From assembly GCA_036365515.1 (NCBI GenBank), contig CM070873.1:178299604-178363603 (forward strand): a stretch of DNA of 64,000 bases, read 5' to 3'. This document shows, in pieces, positions 59,684 through 64,000 of the stretch (position 1 is its first letter; each line of letters begins with the position of its first letter). The translations under genes and the position numbers were made by a program. The notes under the pieces are model-generated. The model did not search any database. It was not told the origin of the DNA and saw only the letters and a list, made by a program, of their open reading frames with translations. This DNA comes from Torymus aiolomorphi. Taxonomy: Eukaryota > Arthropoda > Insecta > Hymenoptera > Torymidae.

Positions 59684-60469
59684 CTTTTTATTATGAACAG
59701 TTGCGATAGCTCACTCGTAGCACTTATTACTTAATTAATTATTATTATTTATTTATTAATAAATTGACCAATTTGAATGTTCTTACAGCTCAAATTATAG
59801 GTTTTTGTAATACCTATAAGCATATATGTTGTATTTTTCATTATCAATAACATTAAAAAAGTTATAAGCAAAAAACGTGTTTTTCGAGTATTTTTGATTA
59901 CACTACTGCTATAAAACTTCCATATATATATAGATATATTGTGTTTACATTTTGAGTTTCCAAATGTACACATTGTATACTTATGTATATGGAATTTTTC
60001 TAAAATTGTATTTAAACATTGTTGCTCTACTCCAAACTGACAACAAACATTTTTCCTATCATCCTGGAACCCTCCAGAAGAATATCCAATAATAAAATAC
60101 ATTCATAACGTTTTTTTCCAAAAAAGTACTTTATATATCTATTTTCCTGGAATATTTAGCGAGACTTTGTGCGATACTTTATGCGAGACATTTGACGATA
60201 TTTTTAGCAAGAGAAATTTATCGAGACCTATTGCTTTATTTTCAACTTGTTTTCAACTTGAGTTTTGGCAAGACTTGGCTTGTAGAAAATAATAATCTGT
60301 CAACGATTTTCGATACTGCAGTAATAGTCGTATACGATTTAACCACAAAGATCCTATCTTTAAAAAATGATGGATTTGTTGTGATATCATTTTCTTCGTG
60401 ATTTGATTGGTGGGAGCAATGGGTTGCTAGCTTACAAAAACTAAAGTGGCGTGAAGGTTTGCTAAAACT
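59684..60469. other. AT-rich stretch, nothing recognised
   Basis: The 117-codon minus frame at 59749-60102 lacks any recognisable domain. Repeated gcgagac/gcgagact words near 60160-60230 form a weak short repeat. Confidence 0.4.
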
Positions 60470-60800
60470 ATGGCCGCGAAGCGCGCTTAGATATGACTAG
60501 TGTAATAAAATAGTTAATATTATAAAAATATTTCCACAAAATTGTTACAAGGTTTTACAATATTAGAGGTGCAGGAGTACTAGAAAATTGGAACTATTTA
60601 CTTTAAAAACTCAACTAGACGAACTCGACTCATGTAAAACTTTCACTCGATAGATTATTCACTCGAACTTCGAGCGAGTAGTTTGAATTTGAATCGAGAA
60701 GTTCGAAATAATATAGTAGTCCAAAATTATCGAGTAGTTCATTATGATCGAGTAGTTTGAAATAATCGAGTAGTTTGCAATGATAAGGCACTTCGAATAT
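60470..60800. repeat. CGAGTAGTT-type repeat, copy 1
   Basis: Begins with gccgcgaagcgcgcttagat and atgactagt, then a cluster of short tandem units of the form atcgagtagtttgaaata (60660-60790). A second, similar cluster with the same leader occurs at 62465-62860. Confidence 0.75.
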
Positions 60801-60984
60801 CCAGTGAGTAGCAGTGAATCCTCTCTTAATAAAGAGATGACAGGATGTTGTGAAGTATTTAAAGAAGCAATGCGATTGGTTGATGGTTCAATATCCGGTC
60901 TGAATAGCGCCAAAATTCAAAATGTTCTCTGTGATATAAATTGAATATTCTGATATAGAAATTAATTAAATGATTTATATGTGC

Positions 60985-62214
60985 TGTAACGGGGTGAATT
61001 TAAAAGAGGGTATTAATCCCTCTCTGGGATGCGCGAGGTAATATACGGGCGTCTACTACGCCCGGAGCAGCGCGCCGTTGTGGACGGACCCGTAGGCCGG
61101 CCGGAGCGCGTTGGCGCAGGCTCCGAAAAAGCGCGCCCGGCTTTTACTATAGAAAGCTTAGGCCGCTTTCTACTAGAACCGGCGCTCCGCTCTGCTGCTG
61201 CTACCAACTTCGGCGCACGAATCACCGGCGGCTAGCTATGTACTAGCCTTGCCTACACTCGCCGGTGTTCCCGTATAACGCCGCTCAGGTTAACCTGAGC
61301 GACTTTAACTTACAATTTCCCCATCGACGTTGCCCCTCTAGGAGGTGATGCCTCCGACTAGCTGCAGCTGCTGAAAAGGTAGAGGGCGGTATTCGGGGAG
61401 ATAGGGAACGGTTACTCGCAAAATCAAGGACTCGACACTAACGAAGTAAAAGTAAAATAAAGAAGGGTTTATTAAACCGAAAGGATCGCGCTAAGGGGCG
61501 CGAAGCCCGAACATCATCTACAAAATCTAACGCGCAGGCCGATACTTACGCGGAGCCGGCCGGTCGCACGGCCGGCGTCACCGCGTCGCGAGACGCCACA
61601 AAATGGCCGCCGCACGCTCGTACACGAGGCCGCTTGCCTTTACGCAAGCGACGTCGGATAGCCGCGAAACACAACTTACGCGTGGCCGCTCGCACGCAAA
61701 CCTACGCGGCGTACAAAAGAAGGGGCGCAAAACTTACGGTTGCGCTGGCCAGCGCGTCGCACCACTCTCTCTCCCTCTCGTCCGTCGGGTGAGGCGCCGG
61801 GCCTCGCGGCGTGCCACACTTCGCTGCCGGCGAAGCCTACTCTCTTCCTCCTCTCTTGCTCTCTCCTCCTCCTTCGTCCGTCGCTCTTGGCCGGGCGCAC
61901 AACTGCAGCCGGCGTTGCACGGGCGGCTGGGTGGTGGCGGAGAGAAGGCGCGGGGGGAAGCACGGGGCGCTCTCCTCGATACAGCACTGGCAGAGCGCGT
62001 CGGCACGTGTGCACCTGTTGCACGGCAGGATCAGACTCAGCAATGGCCGCGGCGTCCCTCTCGAGCGTCGCGGCGTCGTCTTTCTTCTTCATGCTCCGCC
62101 TCTCGTGCGTCCCGCTTGGGCGCGCGGTGAGTCACTATACGTGCAAGCGCGCGACATTCAAATCTCACTGCGCGGTGTATGCGACTACCCTACCTTATTC
62201 GTGCGCCCGTTACA
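60985..62214. mobile_element. Solo LTR with 4-bp target duplication
   Basis: Begins TGTAACGGG and ends CCCGTTACA, a perfect 9-bp inverted terminal pair, and is flanked on both sides by GTGC (60981-60984 and 62215-62218). At 1,230 bp, GC-rich and without a retroelement body, it is a solo LTR left by recombination between two LTRs. The 4-bp duplication is typical of Ty3/gypsy-like elements. An AATAAA is present (aaagtaaaataaagaaggg, about 61453). The many overlapping frames within 61600-62230 come from its high GC content. Confidence 0.88.
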
Positions 62215-62218
62215 GTGC

Positions 62219-62464
62219 ATTTGAGTAAATCAATAAAATACTCATTAAATTATTCAGTATCACAAATGATTAAAATTATGTATCGATTTTGTAATAATTT
62301 AATTACAAAATAAATGCTGTTTCGATTGGTTTCCTAACCTCAAAATTTAGAATTTAAATCTGTTATTATACAAATAATATATTATGCTTTCTGAAAGAGA
62401 ATGTTAATAAAAAATGCAGTAAAGAAATCTAAAATATTTGTTGATTCCGTTTCTATGAAAAATT
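62219..62464. other. AT-rich spacer
   Basis: AT-rich, without recognisable features; lies between the solo LTR and the second CGAGTAGTT repeat. Confidence 0.45.
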
Positions 62465-62860
62465 GAAGCGCGCGCAGCGCGCGTGGATATGACTAGTAAT
62501 TTATAAAAGAATTATTAATAAAAATAACAGATAATTATAAGTAATATTATGATTATTATAAATATTATTATTGCTAAGTAGTAGAAAATAGAAGAAAATA
62601 TATATGTATATATAAATGGAAAATTTTAATTTTCAATAACTCGATATAGTTTATGTCGTTTGAGCTCGTTCGAATAGTTCGACTTCCTTCGAGTAATTAG
62701 AAATAATCGAGTAGTTCGACTTCATTCGAGTAGTTCGAAATAATCGAGTATTTCGACTTCATTCGAGTATTTAGATTTGTTCTGAGTATCGACCTGACTC
62801 GAGTAGTTCAAAAAGTACCGAGTACTCGACTTCGAAGAAAAATAATTGACTTGATTTCGA
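62465..62860. repeat. CGAGTAGTT-type repeat, copy 2
   Basis: Leader gcgcgcagcgcgcgtggata and tgactagt, then short tandem units such as taatcgagtagttcgactt (62640-62830). Same orientation and order as 60470-60800. Confidence 0.75.
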
Positions 62861-63310
62861 AGAAAAAGTTCAATATAGTTCAAACACGCCGAGCCGAGTA
62901 CACGCGTACCCCTATACAATATTGCTTCAAAGTTATACAATTTTGGAGCAATATTGACTGCCCTTTATTCGGACTGTGGCGGACAGCAATATATTGCTGC
63001 GTTCACGCGGCTACACTCTGCTCTCTTTATAGATGTATATTAACACGCTCGCGCATTTTCAGTAAGTGTGCGAAAAAGTATAGTTTACGCTAAGAAATTA
63101 AACCTTTACACACGCACTTAACACACATCGTTTAACCAACTGAATATAATTCGAGACCAGGTACACCGGCCACTCGTGTATTAGATCGATACGGAAGCGT
63201 GTAAAATTGTACTTTACACACTTTTGCAAAATAGTATTTTTCGATACTAGTGCGATAGTGCGCTCGTCGACCTCGCTATTGAGTCGGAGAAACTCATCGA
63301 AAAGCACTAC

Positions 63311-63332
63311 GATAGAGAGAGAGAGCGAGCGC

Positions 63333-63381
<49 letters not shown>

Positions 63382-63382
63382 G
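63311..63382. repeat. (GA)n microsatellite
   Basis: GA dinucleotides with a few C interruptions (gagagcgagcgcgagag). Confidence 0.95.
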
Positions 63383-64000
63383 CAGTTCGACATCATCATC
63401 ATCTTCAACGCTGCCTTCCCCCCTACAGAGAGAAGCATCGGCAAACGGTTGTCGGCGGACGACATTGGAGCAGCAGAGGGTTTACTCCTCAGAATCCAGC
63501 AGCAGGACAAAAACCAAGATACCTTGGGTATCCCGCCGACAGCGCACGGGTCGCGACGGCATCAGCAGCAGGAGACGACAGCTAAGGCTACCACGACTCA
63601 AGCAGCGGCGTCAGGCAAGTGCGGTGTAAGGTTCAGACAGGCCGTGGTCGGTCGCGCGTTGCGAGATTGGCACGCCTATAGGTCCCTCCGAATCCGCAAA
63701 AGTGAGTTGAAGCAGATCCTGGTGATGGTGAGCGCGGACTTCCTTACATATTTGCGAGGGGATAATGACTCGAAATTGCGAGGCGCGCTATTTTAGCGCG
63801 CAATGACATAATAAGAGTTAAGAGAGTGCTTGATCTTGTTTAAATATAAATAGAGAGTGTACTTTACGAGAAAACCTTCTCCTCACACACATCTTATGCG
63901 AACAGGAAACGGCTATCCCACCGTCCCCGTGGCAGGCGGAACTTCGGTCTCCGGACTGGACTAAAATAAATAAATTGTCGCGTTTGTACTGGGATAGAAA
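63383..64000 (+). promoter_or_regulatory. GC-rich region with LTR- or promoter-like signals
   Basis: A 115-codon frame (63449-63796) opens MSADDIGAAEGLLLRIQQQ and ends in GVRFRQAVVGRALRDWHAY and LRGDNDSKLRGALF; I recognise no family. After its stop come a TATA-like ttaaatataaatagagag (about 63838) and, about 110 bp on, a polyadenylation-like aaaataaataaattg (about 63962). That order suits an LTR (U3-R), which would make the frame the 3' end of a retroelement body. A host first exon (donor-like GTGAGT at about 63701) is the alternative. The window ends here. Confidence 0.3.

Noticed and set aside
61603..62228. Overlapping Arg/Ser/Ala-rich frames of 90-175 codons
   Set aside because: They lie inside the GC-rich solo LTR, occur in nearly all frames, and lack any domain.

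Overview
The window looks like repeat-dense, AT-rich insect nuclear DNA. Spliceosomal introns, a BEL/Pao retrotransposon, a Mutator-type transposase joined to YqaJ and ULP1 domains, tRNA-derived repeats, many MITEs and long dinucleotide tracts all point to an arthropod. A parasitoid wasp or other hymenopteran is my guess, from familiarity with the Mutator/YqaJ/ULP1 family; nothing in the sequence proves it. I see no complete, clearly functional conserved host gene. What is here is mobile-element DNA, satellite-like arrays, one recognisable host pseudogene and a few exon-like islands.

Layout. 1-7 kb: a (TC)n tract, AT-rich sequence, a tRNA-like repeat, and an unidentified CpG-rich gene-like stretch. 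7-9.3 kb: an interspersed repeat carrying (TG)n (inverted copy at 29.5-30.1 kb) that runs into a fold-back region. 10-14.2 kb: a Q-rich mini-exon candidate, a GC-rich promoter or LTR-like island, and a satellite of about 150 bp monomers paired into about 300 bp units. 14.9-19.5 kb: nineteen hairpin repeats of about 41 bp abutting a minus-strand cassette that encodes a Mutator-like transposase, a YqaJ-type nuclease domain and a ULP1/C48 protease. The cassette reads as one polyprotein broken by two stop codons and two frameshifts. 21.9-23.9 kb: a duplicated exon-like unit, one copy with a large (GT)n expansion. 24.9-27.3 kb: a clean candidate exon and a decayed VPS53 copy, both minus strand. 28.5-30.1 kb: tandem inverted-repeat MITEs. 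31.5-35.1 kb: a palindrome-rich array of about 690 bp units.

35.6-38.7 kb is a fold-back element built of about 300 bp modules, each with a palindrome resembling heat-shock elements. It directly abuts a 5'-truncated BEL/Pao element (38.7-43.5 kb). At 44.2-44.5 kb a small inverted-repeat element carries two hammerhead-ribozyme-like cores 118 nt apart, the most interesting small feature here. 45.1-47.1 kb holds a three-exon gene-like unit invaded by two MITEs. 48.7-53.7 kb is a DNA transposon with long inverted arms and a transposase interrupted by one frameshift; MITEs with similar ends lie nearby. Arrays of about 150 bp in opposite orientation flank it. 54-63 kb adds more MITEs, a 175 bp array, a tiny two-exon gene candidate (52 codons), a tRNA-like repeat, a 1,230 bp solo LTR with a 4 bp target duplication, and GC-rich sequence at the end.

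The genes do not form a pathway. They record repeated transposon insertion, nesting and decay. All family calls come from reading motifs; no database search was possible.
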